Shown: positions 42,742-53,351, counted from the stretch's first letter. The stretch is 64,000 nt of DNA from DATFJT01 sp965230755 (GCA_965230755.1 CBDDLT010000004.1:1-64000), one strand, 5' to 3'. Notes: generated from the letters alone by a model not told the origin. A program made the numbers and translations.

Positions 42742-43815
42742 CTACTTTTGACAAAAAGCAAACATGTTGATCCCTTGATTTTCGTATCTGATCTCGGTAC
42801 ACCCCTTACCAAATTTTGAGGCTTGGAAAAGTCTGTTCATGTCTTCTTCGGAGCGGTGAATTAATTTCCAATCCAAGACATAGTCCATGTATTCTTTGAT
42901 GGGGTTCTCGTCGTGGAAATTACCCAGCACCAATTGTCCCCCTTCATTCAGTAGATCGTAGGTGTAGTTGATTAGTTTGATGACCAGTTTGTCTTCGAAG
43001 TAATCGATCAATCCAATGCTGTAGATCAAGTCCTGTCCCTGTAGTTTGATTTCTTTTCTACCCAAGGCCAAGTGGATCAAGTTTTCCTGATGCAAACGGA
43101 TGTTGATGTTCATCTCTTCGTTTTCAATTCTCGATCCTACATGTGCCAAGGCTTGAAGGTCTATGTCGATTAGGTTGGCGGTTACTTTCTCTTCATCCAA
43201 GTCTTTATTTACGTCGAACAATTCTGCCGCTGGTCCGCAAGCGAAGGAAGTGATATTGGTTGTTGAGTTCGAATTGCGATCAACTGTTTCGCCAATGACC
43301 TCCGCTAAAAGTCCTCTGCGATTGCGAACGGCTTTTGCTGCAGGATTATCCAGTATTATTCTATCGATCAATTGGCCTATTCGATTAACGCCTTCTGCCT
43401 CATTTTTATACATTTCAGAAATGGTTAGGAAGTCTCCCGCATAACCACGAGGCTTGTGGTACATTCTATTGGCCACATGACCCAAGAGAATGTATGGTGC
43501 GAGTTCTTGTCTTACTTTAGAGCCTATCGCATCTTTTTCCTCCTGACTAAGGATGGAGTATTTTCCCAACCAAAGGTGGAGCGAAGTAACAATATCTCCC
43601 ATCGCAGCTACGACTTCTGAAGCTTTCGCAGGCAATAGATTGTATTGCTGGCGATTTTCGCATTCGATGAAAGAAAAGGAAGCAGATTTAAAAGCATCTA
43701 TCTTTTCCTGAATCTTAAGTCCATTAAGATCTACTCTGGAAACAGATGTTGAAGATTCTACTCTGTGAAGGTGGAAGTTGGTTCTCGGATTTAATTGCAC
43801 GGCTGTATTCATCAT
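42742..43815 (-). CDS. Class I SAM methyltransferase of the extracellular-factor (3-OH-PAME synthase, PhcB-like) family
   Basis: 357 aa, no signal peptide. The N-terminal ~150 residues are helical and contain K-P-R-G-Y-A-G-D-F-L-T-I, a segment I associate with the extracellular-factor 3-hydroxypalmitic acid methyl ester biosynthesis family. The SAM-binding part starts at I-T-S-F-A-C-G-P-A-A-E-L-F (~185), with N-L-I-D-I-D-L-Q-A-L as strand 2 and G-G-Q-L-V-L-G-N-F late. PhcB methylates a 3-hydroxy fatty acid to make a quorum signal in Ralstonia. Downstream (79 bp) of a NarL-type regulator and a histidine kinase, with its own terminator. Substrate is inference; other small-molecule methyltransferase roles are possible. 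Confidence 0.6.
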   Translation of the reverse strand: MMNTAVQLNPRTNFHLHRVESSTSVSRVDLNGLKIQEKIDAFKSASFSFIECENRQQYNLLPAKASEVVAAMGDIVTSLHLWLGKYSILSQEEKDAIGSKVRQELAPYILLGHVANRMYHKPRGYAGDFLTISEMYKNEAEGVNRIGQLIDRIILDNPAAKAVRNRRGLLAEVIGETVDRNSNSTTNITSFACGPAAELFDVNKDLDEEKVTANLIDIDLQALAHVGSRIENEEMNINIRLHQENLIHLALGRKEIKLQGQDLIYSIGLIDYFEDKLVIKLINYTYDLLNEGGQLVLGNFHDENPIKEYMDYVLDWKLIHRSEEDMNRLFQASKFGKGCTEIRYENQGINMFAFCQK

Positions 43816-43894
43816 TTGATATTTTTTTTATGATTCAAATTTACAGCGGATGCCCGCTCCCCGCAATCACATGAAAGTAGGTAATTGGTATAAT

Positions 43895-44530
43895 TTATGA
43901 CTTGGGAAACACCTTATTAATGGCTTCGACTTTCGATCTAACCTGTAGTTTTTGATAGATCTTTCTTAGGTAAGTTCGAACAGTCTCTATGCTGATGAAC
44001 AACTTGTCGGCGATTTCCTGATAGGTGAGTCCTTTGGCCAAGGCATGCAATACTTCTTGTTCCCGCGTAGTGAATTGTTCGAGGAGGTTATTGTCCTGGT
44101 TTTTATTGGGGAAGGACATGACCACCATCCGTGCTATTTCCGGTGACATGGGAGAACCGCCCCTATGAATATCTCTAATGGCCGCAAACATTGCTTCCGG
44201 TCTAGTATTTTTCAACAGGTAACCCGTCGCTCCGGCACACAGAGAGTCGAATGTTCTTTCTTGATCATTGTGCGAAGTGCACATGAGATATTGTATTTCT
44301 TCTCGCTTGGGCTTGGCTTGTCGAACACATTGAATACCATTCATTCCTCCCGGTAAGGTAATATCCATCAGGACCACATCAACCATAAGACTTTCTAGTT
44401 CCTTGAGGAATTCTTCCGCGCGTTCGTATGCTCTTACGCAAATGATATCTCCTGAATCCGGGATTATTTCTACGATTGATTCTCTGATGTCCTCATCGTC
44501 CTCTACAATGGCTACTCTGATCTTTTCCAT
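43895..44530 (-). CDS. NarL/LuxR-type response regulator
   Basis: 211 aa. Receiver domain (~1-120) with acidic E-D-D (~10-12), phospho-Asp in V-V-L-M-D-I-T-L-P (~57), T/S and Lys (Y-L-L-K). LuxR-type HTH (~145-205): F-T-T-R-E-Q-E-V-L-H-A-L-A-K-G-L-T-Y-Q-E-I-A-D-K-L-F-I-S-I-E-T-V-R-T-Y. It is 22 bp downstream of the TPR histidine kinase and surely its partner. Output genes are not identified. Confidence 0.95.
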   Translation of the reverse strand: MEKIRVAIVEDDEDIRESIVEIIPDSGDIICVRAYERAEEFLKELESLMVDVVLMDITLPGGMNGIQCVRQAKPKREEIQYLMCTSHNDQERTFDSLCAGATGYLLKNTRPEAMFAAIRDIHRGGSPMSPEIARMVVMSFPNKNQDNNLLEQFTTREQEVLHALAKGLTYQEIADKLFISIETVRTYLRKIYQKLQVRSKVEAINKVFPKS

Positions 44531-44552
44531 CTTATCTATTCATGGTTTGAAT

Positions 44553-46628
44553 TTACGAAATTATCAAAGGACCCGAAAGGTGAATTTGCGTTCCCTGATC
44601 CTTTACCGAGTTAATATTGACGTCTCCTCGAATCGCACTCATTCGATCCTCCATATTCGATAAACCGTCACCACCACCTTGAACAACACCTTTTTCCATT
44701 CCAACACCATCGTCTGAGACAGACAAGGCATAATTATTATCCTTCAAACTAAAATCAATCTTTATCTGATCGGCTTGACTGTACTTAAAAGCATTATTAA
44801 GCGCTTCTTTGACCACCAGGAAAAGATTTCTTCTCACCTCCGGATCGATGGGCAAATCGTTATCCTCATTTTGAAAATCAAACTCAACGCGCATGGGTGA
44901 GCCCTCAAAAAATGTAATAGCGTGGTTTTTAAGGTAGGACAAAAAACTTCGAACATTATCTCTGGTCGGGTTGGTAGACCAAATGATTTCACCCAATTTG
45001 GATACGATCATTCTAGAGGTGCGATTAATTTTATCTACGATTCCCTCCAAACCTTCTTCATCTCCTTTTCTTCTTTTATTATTAAGCCGCTCAGAAAGCC
45101 AGGATATCTTCGTCAAACCCGAAGAAATATCATCGTGAATATCCTGAGAAATTCTAGTTCGAATCAAGGCCTTTTCCTTCTGTCTCTCTGATTCTACCAA
45201 TTGATCCTGGGTTTCTTTGAGTTGAACCAAAGCCGTGTTCAAATCTGTATTTTTTGACTCTAGTTCAACATTCGACTTTAGCTGATTCTGATAATTTCTG
45301 AATATTACAACTGCCAACAGGCCCAAAAGCCCCAGCCCGATGATAAAATACACCCGTTCATTTCTTTTCTTTTGAACCGCCAGGCGATCGAGTTCTATCT
45401 GTTTTTCGGCCAACGCGACTTCCCGCTCGGTAGTGAGTTGTTCTATTTGTTTCTTAGACTCCAAAGAATGTATTGAATCCGCCAGTGTTTTACTCATCTT
45501 GAAGTAATGATAAGCATCTTCATATTCACCTTTCGCTGATAAGGCGGTTGATAGCCTATCGGAAAGCCATGCCAGAACTTTATTATCGGCTGTTTCTTCT
45601 GCCACACTTGTGGCTATTCTAAAATTCGAAATAGCCCGATCGAGTAATACATCATTGCTAAGATCAGGGATAATAAGACCTGTATCTCCTTTCATTCGAG
45701 CCTGATAACTCGTAAGGTAGAATGCGCCGAGATTGCCTCTGGATTGACTAATCCCTTTTGCAAATCCCGTTGCTTCGTTGAGCTGCATGGATTCTTCGTT
45801 CGCCTCTATTGCTTTAACCAAATTGCCCTCTTTTTCATAGGTGGTGGCCAGGTTGGTCAATTCTCGAGATAAATCCAAGGGCATATCCAATTCTCTATAG
45901 AGTTCGATCGCCCTAACACGAAAACTTTTTGCCTTTTCAAGTTGGTTAAGGTCTGCAAAGACATTGGCAATATTTCCACTAATCAAAGCGATTCCGTGAA
46001 GATCATTGATTTGCTGATAGCCTAACAGGCTAATGGAGTCATGCTTCAACGCATCTTCGTATTTCCCATTTTCCATATAGATACTGCCAATGGCCAAATT
46101 GGTATTCAATATCCCGGCCGTGTCTTTGATCTCCTCGAACATTTTGAGTGCTTCGAATTGATACTTTAAAGCCTCGCTGTAGTTGCCAATAAAAGTGTGG
46201 ATCATCCCAATATTGCCGATAACATTGGCCATGCCCAAAGAATCACCATGATTTTCAGCATTTTCCAGTTTCTGTTCGAAGTATTGAATTCCCTCTTCGT
46301 ATTTTCCAAGATAGATAGAACTAGTTCCCAGGAGATTGTAGGCTTTGCTCAATCCCTCATATAGATTTTCGCGTTCTGCTTCATTGCGTGCTAGTTCGGC
46401 ATATTCGAAAGCCTTATTTGGATCACTGTGCATGTAAAAGCTGGAAAGATTGATATACGCATCCGTTTTTTCTTCCACTGATTCAGCGTGTTCGATGACC
46501 TGTAGAATAGAATCGACATTGAGTTGTGCCATCAAGTTGTTAGACAGCAATAAAACTGCTACTAGAATTAATCCAGAGAATAATTCATATATAGAATCAC
46601 TGGTAGTAATATTCTTTATGCGAAACAT
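44553..46628 (-). CDS. TPR-containing sensor histidine kinase (HisKA_3 type)
   Basis: About 691 aa from ATG 46628; a TTG at 46661 could extend it. Signal peptide (to M-A-Q), then seven to eight TPR repeats (~45-400; A-L-K-Y-Q-F-E-A-L-K-M-F-E-E-I type) in the periplasm, one membrane helix (~420-440), a coiled coil, and the kinase core. The phospho-His is in I-S-Q-D-I-H-D-D-I-S-S-G-L-T (~510), and the ATP-binding part has N-A-F-K-Y-S and D-D-G-V-G-M. Pairs with the NarL regulator 22 bp downstream. The TPR part probably senses an envelope protein or peptide. Confidence 0.94.
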   Translation of the reverse strand: MFRIKNITTSDSIYELFSGLILVAVLLLSNNLMAQLNVDSILQVIEHAESVEEKTDAYINLSSFYMHSDPNKAFEYAELARNEAERENLYEGLSKAYNLLGTSSIYLGKYEEGIQYFEQKLENAENHGDSLGMANVIGNIGMIHTFIGNYSEALKYQFEALKMFEEIKDTAGILNTNLAIGSIYMENGKYEDALKHDSISLLGYQQINDLHGIALISGNIANVFADLNQLEKAKSFRVRAIELYRELDMPLDLSRELTNLATTYEKEGNLVKAIEANEESMQLNEATGFAKGISQSRGNLGAFYLTSYQARMKGDTGLIIPDLSNDVLLDRAISNFRIATSVAEETADNKVLAWLSDRLSTALSAKGEYEDAYHYFKMSKTLADSIHSLESKKQIEQLTTEREVALAEKQIELDRLAVQKKRNERVYFIIGLGLLGLLAVVIFRNYQNQLKSNVELESKNTDLNTALVQLKETQDQLVESERQKEKALIRTRISQDIHDDISSGLTKISWLSERLNNKRRKGDEEGLEGIVDKINRTSRMIVSKLGEIIWSTNPTRDNVRSFLSYLKNHAITFFEGSPMRVEFDFQNEDNDLPIDPEVRRNLFLVVKEALNNAFKYSQADQIKIDFSLKDNNYALSVSDDGVGMEKGVVQGGGDGLSNMEDRMSAIRGDVNINSVKDQGTQIHLSGPLIIS

Positions 46629-46916
46629 AAAGCCTTTTTGGAGTTTGATGTATTGCCGCAACTCTAGGTTTAACAGTTTTTTTCTTCAATAGTCAACACC
46701 TATTCGTCTGCCATACACTATTCTCCAAATATATCACAAATTTGATCTGCTTGTATCTGACAGCATTTAAAGAATCCTTTCAGATTAAAAATAATCCTAG
46801 CCACCAGTCATTTTAACCATTTTCTTCAATTATTATCTTAATTCATTTCAGTACAATTTTCAACTCCCTTGCAGCGAAATAGAACATGATGCTTTTCAAA
46901 TAGAAAAACTGTAATC

Positions 46917-49900
46917 ATGCAAGCTACTACACGTTTAACCATCGCCGCACTTTTTTTCTTCATTTTTTCTTTGACCACTCAGGCCCAAGAAGGATGCTAT
47001 ATTCAAGGTGAGGAATACATCTATTGTCCTCAATTCGAAATCCCTTACCAGGTAGTTTGTCGGGATTCATCCATCGTTTTCGTTGAGATTTGGGATATCA
47101 TTGGGCCAGCCGCAGATTTGCATTCCGCTCAGGATCAGGACAATTTTGTCTTGGTTAATTTTTATGAGACCGGGATATACACTTTGACGGCTTTGGTTTA
47201 TGACGCACAGGGAAACAGCTATACCCTTAGCTACGATATCTATGTCGATGGTGGTGCAAAAATAGAAATTGACGGTTGCTATGAGGACATTGACAACTGT
47301 ATCGCGGTGTGTGAGGGCAGTTCGAATGTTTTCCGCATTGCAGATAGCACCGGAATGACAGCGAATTTTTTAGTAACCGGAGCAGAAAATGTCACTCTCC
47401 TATGGGATAGGGTTGAAATAGAATGGGGAGGACCTGGAATGGGTTCCGTACAGGTAGAAGGAGCCTGCGGACAAGATTATTATTGTGTTCGAATTTTGGC
47501 CGAGCCAACAGCTGATTTTGAAGTAGAGAGGTATGAGTCATTAGACACCATTACAGTATGTAAAAATGAATTGCTGCAATTCAAAAACCTATCCGAGAAT
47601 GGATTGAGTTATAGTTGGAATTTTGGCGATGGCAATGTGAGCAATGATTTCGAACCCACCCATCGATTCGATGCCAGTGGAACTTATTCGGTAAGCTTAA
47701 ATGCATTTGGAGTTTGTACCTGTATGGGTGAAAAGGAAATAATCGTGCAGGTCTTGGAAGCTGCAGCACCAGTACTGGATTGTATCAGTACCGTCTGCCC
47801 CGAGACACGCCAAGTATACACTGCCATGACAGATGGGTGTAATGAATTTAACTGGCAAATTTCTAGCAACGGAACCATTATTCAAGGAGGAGAATCCGAC
47901 GATGATTTTATTGAAGTGATTTGGCACTCAGGCCCTGACGGAATCATCGAATTATCCGTATCTGATTGTAACTCTCCTTACTGTTCTTCAGTTGCTCAAT
48001 TTAGAGTACCTGTCATCACCACTGATGGCCCATTAGAAGGAGATCTAAGTGTATGTTCAGGTGAATTAGTTAGATATACTTTACCGGATTTTCCGGGATC
48101 AGAATATAACTGGAGTCTGTCCGGCAATGGCGTAATAGTAGGAGATGCCGACCGCAATACCATAGCAATTCTCTGGGATGAAGTAAGTTCCGTAACCACA
48201 GCAAATCTGGAAGTCTCCTATGATCACTGCTTTTTAGGTTGCGGAGGAACGGACCAGATCACAGTAAGCATTACTCCTACAGTAAACCTGAATGCAGATC
48301 AACAAGTCTGTCAAGGTGAACTCGCTACAGCCAGGGCCGTCTCCGGTTTTTCAAGTACAACTCCAGTTACGGTAGATTGGGAATTGCAGGATGAGGAAGG
48401 AAATGTCATTTTCTCCCAGGCGGGAAGTCCTGATTTTTCGCCTATGTTTAATATCCCGGCAGGAGTTTATTACTGGGTAGCTTACAACGACAATCCGGAT
48501 TATTGCAATGAAACGACTAAGGCAACAATCCAAGTAACTGAAACACCGGCTAGTCCCCAAGGTATAGAAGGTGAAACGGAAATCTGTAGCAATATCGAAT
48601 ACGGTTATACGGTGATTCGAGGAGGAAATTATTCCACTGAGTGGGTGGTAACCGATGGTTCTGGTACATTCAACTATTCAGGATCGAATATTCGTCACAC
48701 TTTCGGGATCAATCCGCCCTACAGTATCGAGGTTTATCATCTCGATATTCAAAATGCCTCCTGTAGATCTACAAGTTATACCCTACCCATTACGAATGGA
48801 ATTGCCAATGACATTGTAGGAAAAGACAGTGTTTGCCATGAAAGCATCGAAATGTATACTATGACTGCTGTAAATGGAGCCCAATACGAGTGGTCAATCG
48901 TCCCTGATGATATGGGAGAGTTACTCAAAAGCAATGCAAGTGAGATAGAAGTGTTCTGGACCAAGCCCGGTGATGCGACCCTCGTACTCAATGCTTGCGG
49001 TAGGGTCATTCAAAAAGAAATTTACATTAAAGCTAATCCAGTGTTTAATGTGATGGGTAATTTGAGTAGTTGTGGCAATGTCCGAACGACCATCTCTACG
49101 GATCAAGCCCTTCTTCAACATATATGGAGAGATGAAAACGAAGCAGTTCTTTCGAGCAATAATACTGCTGATCTTCTACCTGGTTATTACAGTGTAGAAT
49201 TGATAGATGAGCTGGGTTGCAGCAGCAAGGAGAGTTTTGAAATAACGGCCTTGCCCTATCCTCAGGTGAATTTGACTTCTCCTACTCCATTTATCGATTG
49301 CTCAAGAGTATCACAAGGTGTTCGACTGGTATCCAACACCGATGGAGTGGATTATACTTTCAACTGGTACCAAGATGGCGTCCTAGTTGGATCTGGTCCT
49401 GAATATATTGCAACCAGCATTGCACGATACAATGTGGAAGCTACCAATGAATACGGCTGTACTGCGTCTTCCAGAATCCTAGACTTAGAAGATTTATGTC
49501 AACCGGATACCAGCTCGGGCTCCGGTCCTATATGTGTTTACCTCGATCACGGCTATGATTTTAATGTCGTCGAAAATAGCTGTAGTTCGAAAGAGTATAG
49601 TATTCAAGGAACAAGTATCGTTCCCGGCACCGGCAAATGGCATATTCGATCAATAAGCGATGCTCATGTAGCTAGTTTTAATGGGGATGTCTTCACTCAT
49701 GACTACCGTCTTCCAGGTTATTATGGCATAACATTCACTGCAGAACTCGATCCATTCAACTATATCGATTCTCTCTGTGGGCACAGAGACTATTTCGTGG
49801 ACTCAGTTCTTCTAGTCGCGGATTTCGAAAATACGGAAGCATGTGTCAGTGTTCTCATCGAATTCAATGATTTGAGTACAACACTTCCGGGGCATCAAAT

Positions 49901-52900
49901 CAATAGTTGGCAATGGGATTTCGGAGATCCCGCCAGTGGAGCCAATAATACAAGCTCTGATCAAAATCCCATGCATCAGTTTGATGCAGCAGGAGACTAT
50001 GCGGTCACACTGACTACGACTACCACGACGGGATGTATTTCACAGATTACCCGGATAGTAAGAGTACATGATGGACCAGAACTTCAGGTGATTTATGATC
50101 CTCTGAGTTGTGAAAAGACAGCTACCCGTTTTGAAATTTCTGAAGATATTTTTGATATCAACTGGGACTTTGGAGATCCCGGAAGTTCTGAAAACAGTGC
50201 AAGCAAAAAATCAGTGCTGCACGAATATGAATTCCCCAATCAATACAATGTGGCTGTTACTGCCGCAAATATTTACGGTTGTATTTCAACAGAGACGGTG
50301 GTCATAGATATACAAGCCAATACCCTGAGCGGAGACATTACTGCTAGCCCTGGGTTCGAATTATGTGAAGGCAATACCATTCAGCTCAACGCACCTTCCA
50401 ATGGAGATGAATGGCTGTGGAGCACTGGAGAATCTACAGAAAATATTAGAGTGACTACGACGAATCAATACAGCGTCTTTATTACAGACGAAAACAACTG
50501 TCAATACGAACCCCCAAGCGCGTTTGTCAATATTTTGCCAAAGCCAGTGGTCATGGTGAGAGGAAGGTTGATTTTTGCAGACGGAAGCACGGGACCTTGG
50601 AGAGAAAGTCTTGCTCTGTGTGAAGGTGAAGCTTTTGAACTGCAAGTATTTTCAGAATCAGGCTTGAGTTACGATTGGAACAATAACGAAACCACGCAAT
50701 CATTGATATTCGATGGGGTGGGTCTTGATTTGCCTTCTCCTGGAATCCAGGATTACTCTGTGGTGGCATCCAACCCTTCCACTCTATGTGAATCCGACCC
50801 ATTTGTTTTCACTGTGGAAATATATGAGATGCCTTCTTCACCACAAATCATTGCCAGCAGTGGTTCTCTATGTGCCTATGATCTAAATGTTCTTGAGGTC
50901 ATCGGCCCGGACCCACTTTTGGAGTACATTTGGTCCAACGGGGAGATTGGTCACAGCATAACCGTTAGTGAAGCAGATAGATATTTTGTTTACGCGGTTA
51001 ATGACAATGGTTGTCGAATGCTGAGCAATGAGATAGAGATTATTCCTGCGGCGCCGGTTGATCGAATTCCTTCTGGTTGTTTTGACCTATGCGATCCCTA
51101 CGAGCTATGCCTACCTTCGATGGGTGTCATTTCAGAATACAATATTTATCGCGATGGAATTTTGGTAGAAACAGGAAATACCTGGCCTTCGGATTATCTA
51201 ATAGAAGAAGATGGAAGCTATACTTTTGAAGTATCCACACCGAACGGATGTACGGTAATTTCTGAGCCACTTGACATTCGACTATATCAAGGACTTGGTG
51301 TCATTACCACAGAAGTATACGCAGATGTAGATGGAAATGGCATCATCAGCGCATCTGACACTTTGCTTACAGGTATTGATGTCGATATGCTTTCTTCGTC
51401 ACCACTTTCCGAAAGAGGTGCAGAAACCAGATTTCCAGGAAGCTTTGACTTTGTTGATTTACCCGTTAATACCTATTTGGGACGTATAGATGGAGACTTA
51501 CTGCATCCAAGATGGCATATTTTGATTGATAGTGTTGAAGCCAGTTTAACGAGTTGTGGAGATTCGACGGTAATACAACTTCTCTTGGGAGAAAATTGTG
51601 TGGTTACCGGACCTGAAATAGATTTAGAAGTTTGTGAAGGGGAAGAGTTTAGTTTTGGAGATAGCACATGGATTAGTCCTGGCCAATTCGAACATCATTA
51701 TTTAAGTGCTTCAGGTTGTGACTCTCTGGTTGTAGTAGAACTGCTTGCCCCTGACTCCTTACAATTGATTATTCAAACTTGGTACGATGTTGACGGAGAC
51801 GGAACAGTAAGCAGCAGCGATACTTTAGTCCCGGAAATATCATTCAATATCAACAATCTGGGAGGAGGACTTCTTGATGCCTTGATGACAGGTACTTCAG
51901 GATTATTAGAATTGGATTACCTGAGAGGAGAATACACTATATCATTGGAATCTACGCTACTTCCTTCCGGCTATGAGGCCTTGATCGACAATATTGCGGT
52001 TTCATCTGATGATTGTGGGTCCGTGAATATCAACTTCTTACTGGGACCTGGTTGCGTAGATGAAAACATCTTGGAGAGTGTTTCTGTCTGTGAGGGAGAC
52101 TCTGTTCAATTATATGGTTACTGGTTTACAGAACCCGGAATAGACAGTGTATTGATTGTTGGCGGATGTGATACGCTATTAATAGTTGAGCTAGTCTGGG
52201 TAAACAGCACCTTATCCGTACAGGCCGCAGTGGACCATGCATGCGTGAATTCCGGATTTTTGGGAAGTATCTCACTTGATGTTGTTGGAACAGGACCTTT
52301 CAGTTACACTTGGGAACCCAATGTCGGTACGAGTAATTTAGTGGAAGATTTAACTCCAGGCGATTATTCTGTCACGATATCTGATGCTTATCATTGTCAA
52401 TGGGTTGAAGAATTTACCATCATTCAAGCAGATACTTTAACATTCGACATTGATCCGCTATATGAAGTGGAAGAGAATACGAGTGAACAAATGATCATAA
52501 CAGGTGATATTGGTGCGCCAAACCTTCAAGTAGAATGGACGCCAGCGGATTTTCTGGATTGTTCGAATTGTTTTTCTCCTAATGTAACCCCACTAAGCAG
52601 TCAGGATTATAATATCACTATATGGGATGAGAACGGATGTCCGTATTATCTATCCACCAGAGTAGAGCTAATTCCCGCTCAGGATAGTTTGACCAACGAG
52701 GTATTTTCGCCTAGTGTATTTACTCCAAACAATGACAACTGGAACGATCGCTTTAAACTATACTCGAAGGACGAAACCAGGGTGATTTCTTTCACCGTTT
52801 TTAATCGATGGGGAGATAAAGTATATGAAGAAAGGAATGTTATGATCGATCAAATGCAGGGTTGGGATGGCACTTTCCAAGGAATAGAGCTGAATGATAA

Positions 52901-52982
52901 TGTCTTTGTATACCAGGTGCAGTTAGAGACTATGGATGGAGAGAAATTTGATCAATATGGAGATATAACTTTGATTAAGTAA
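46917..52982 (+). CDS. Giant PKD/Ig-like repeat protein with CHU_C (type B T9SS) sorting domain
   Basis: 2021 aa. Signal peptide (to Q-A-Q, ~24) followed by many Ig-like/PKD-like repeats; clear PKD motifs are Y-S-W-N-F-G-D-G-N-V and W-Q-W-D-F-G-D-P. Repeated C-E-G-E or C-E-G-D cores suggest disulfide-stabilised SprB-like domains. Two segments contain D-V-D-G-N-G-I/D-V-D-G-D-G-T calcium-like loops (~1470, ~1630). The end (~1925-2021) is the gliding-motility-associated C-terminal domain: F-T-P-N-N-D-N-W-N-D, F-N-R-W-G-D-K-V-Y, W-D-G-T-F-Q-G, characteristic of type B sorting. Probably a cell-surface adhesin. The stop codon abuts a MITE-like element. Confidence 0.93.
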   Translation: MQATTRLTIAALFFFIFSLTTQAQEGCYIQGEEYIYCPQFEIPYQVVCRDSSIVFVEIWDIIGPAADLHSAQDQDNFVLVNFYETGIYTLTALVYDAQGNSYTLSYDIYVDGGAKIEIDGCYEDIDNCIAVCEGSSNVFRIADSTGMTANFLVTGAENVTLLWDRVEIEWGGPGMGSVQVEGACGQDYYCVRILAEPTADFEVERYESLDTITVCKNELLQFKNLSENGLSYSWNFGDGNVSNDFEPTHRFDASGTYSVSLNAFGVCTCMGEKEIIVQVLEAAAPVLDCISTVCPETRQVYTAMTDGCNEFNWQISSNGTIIQGGESDDDFIEVIWHSGPDGIIELSVSDCNSPYCSSVAQFRVPVITTDGPLEGDLSVCSGELVRYTLPDFPGSEYNWSLSGNGVIVGDADRNTIAILWDEVSSVTTANLEVSYDHCFLGCGGTDQITVSITPTVNLNADQQVCQGELATARAVSGFSSTTPVTVDWELQDEEGNVIFSQAGSPDFSPMFNIPAGVYYWVAYNDNPDYCNETTKATIQVTETPASPQGIEGETEICSNIEYGYTVIRGGNYSTEWVVTDGSGTFNYSGSNIRHTFGINPPYSIEVYHLDIQNASCRSTSYTLPITNGIANDIVGKDSVCHESIEMYTMTAVNGAQYEWSIVPDDMGELLKSNASEIEVFWTKPGDATLVLNACGRVIQKEIYIKANPVFNVMGNLSSCGNVRTTISTDQALLQHIWRDENEAVLSSNNTADLLPGYYSVELIDELGCSSKESFEITALPYPQVNLTSPTPFIDCSRVSQGVRLVSNTDGVDYTFNWYQDGVLVGSGPEYIATSIARYNVEATNEYGCTASSRILDLEDLCQPDTSSGSGPICVYLDHGYDFNVVENSCSSKEYSIQGTSIVPGTGKWHIRSISDAHVASFNGDVFTHDYRLPGYYGITFTAELDPFNYIDSLCGHRDYFVDSVLLVADFENTEACVSVLIEFNDLSTTLPGHQINSWQWDFGDPASGANNTSSDQNPMHQFDAAGDYAVTLTTTTTTGCISQITRIVRVHDGPELQVIYDPLSCEKTATRFEISEDIFDINWDFGDPGSSENSASKKSVLHEYEFPNQYNVAVTAANIYGCISTETVVIDIQANTLSGDITASPGFELCEGNTIQLNAPSNGDEWLWSTGESTENIRVTTTNQYSVFITDENNCQYEPPSAFVNILPKPVVMVRGRLIFADGSTGPWRESLALCEGEAFELQVFSESGLSYDWNNNETTQSLIFDGVGLDLPSPGIQDYSVVASNPSTLCESDPFVFTVEIYEMPSSPQIIASSGSLCAYDLNVLEVIGPDPLLEYIWSNGEIGHSITVSEADRYFVYAVNDNGCRMLSNEIEIIPAAPVDRIPSGCFDLCDPYELCLPSMGVISEYNIYRDGILVETGNTWPSDYLIEEDGSYTFEVSTPNGCTVISEPLDIRLYQGLGVITTEVYADVDGNGIISASDTLLTGIDVDMLSSSPLSERGAETRFPGSFDFVDLPVNTYLGRIDGDLLHPRWHILIDSVEASLTSCGDSTVIQLLLGENCVVTGPEIDLEVCEGEEFSFGDSTWISPGQFEHHYLSASGCDSLVVVELLAPDSLQLIIQTWYDVDGDGTVSSSDTLVPEISFNINNLGGGLLDALMTGTSGLLELDYLRGEYTISLESTLLPSGYEALIDNIAVSSDDCGSVNINFLLGPGCVDENILESVSVCEGDSVQLYGYWFTEPGIDSVLIVGGCDTLLIVELVWVNSTLSVQAAVDHACVNSGFLGSISLDVVGTGPFSYTWEPNVGTSNLVEDLTPGDYSVTISDAYHCQWVEEFTIIQADTLTFDIDPLYEVEENTSEQMIITGDIGAPNLQVEWTPADFLDCSNCFSPNVTPLSSQDYNITIWDENGCPYYLSTRVELIPAQDSLTNEVFSPSVFTPNNDNWNDRFKLYSKDETRVISFTVFNRWGDKVYEERNVMIDQMQGWDGTFQGIELNDNVFVYQVQLETMDGEKFDQYGDITLIK

Positions 52983-53144
52983 TACCATTTCTACTTTTGA
53001 AATGCGTAAATAAAAATGAGGTATTTTTTTCTTAGGCAAGGAAGAAAATTTCGGAATAGCAGTAGTTATGGCTAAATTTTATGACGCAGTATAAGGAAAA
53101 AAGAGCCCTTTTTAATAGCAATTTTAGAAGTAGAAATGGTATAA
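52980..53144. repeat. 165-bp MITE-like element with 24-bp terminal inverted repeats
   Basis: Bases 52980-53003 match the reverse complement of 53121-53144 at 21 of 24 positions, including a perfect 15-bp block (ATACCATTTCTACTT). The interior has no open frame. The left arm begins with the stop codon of the 2021-aa gene. It is the size and form of a non-autonomous transposable element. Confidence 0.7.
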
Positions 53145-53193
53145 GAATAAAGTAGAATGGATCTCTTCCCCGGTAGCGTTTTCGCATGAATCA

Positions 53194-53343
53194 CTATCGG
53201 GGATTTTCTTTATTCAATTCGATCTCGGAATAATTGATCTTATGAAAATCAGGATTTTTTCGAATAAAAAGTCCATTCACATATACAGGATCTCCAATAT
53301 TATTATAACTTACTCTTGAATTAGGTTTAGGGGCTGAAGTCAT
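53194..53343 (-). CDS. Possible small protein (49 aa), unknown
   Basis: ATG at 53343 and TAG at 53194-53196. The product contains V-Y-V-N-G-L-F-I-R-K-N-P-D-F and a charged C-terminus, reading like real coding sequence, but it has no recognised family. It is divergent from the 53352 gene by 8 bp. It may be a gene remnant. Confidence 0.3.
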   Translation of the reverse strand: MTSAPKPNSRVSYNNIGDPVYVNGLFIRKNPDFHKINYSEIELNKENPR

Positions 53344-53351
53344 TATTATAT

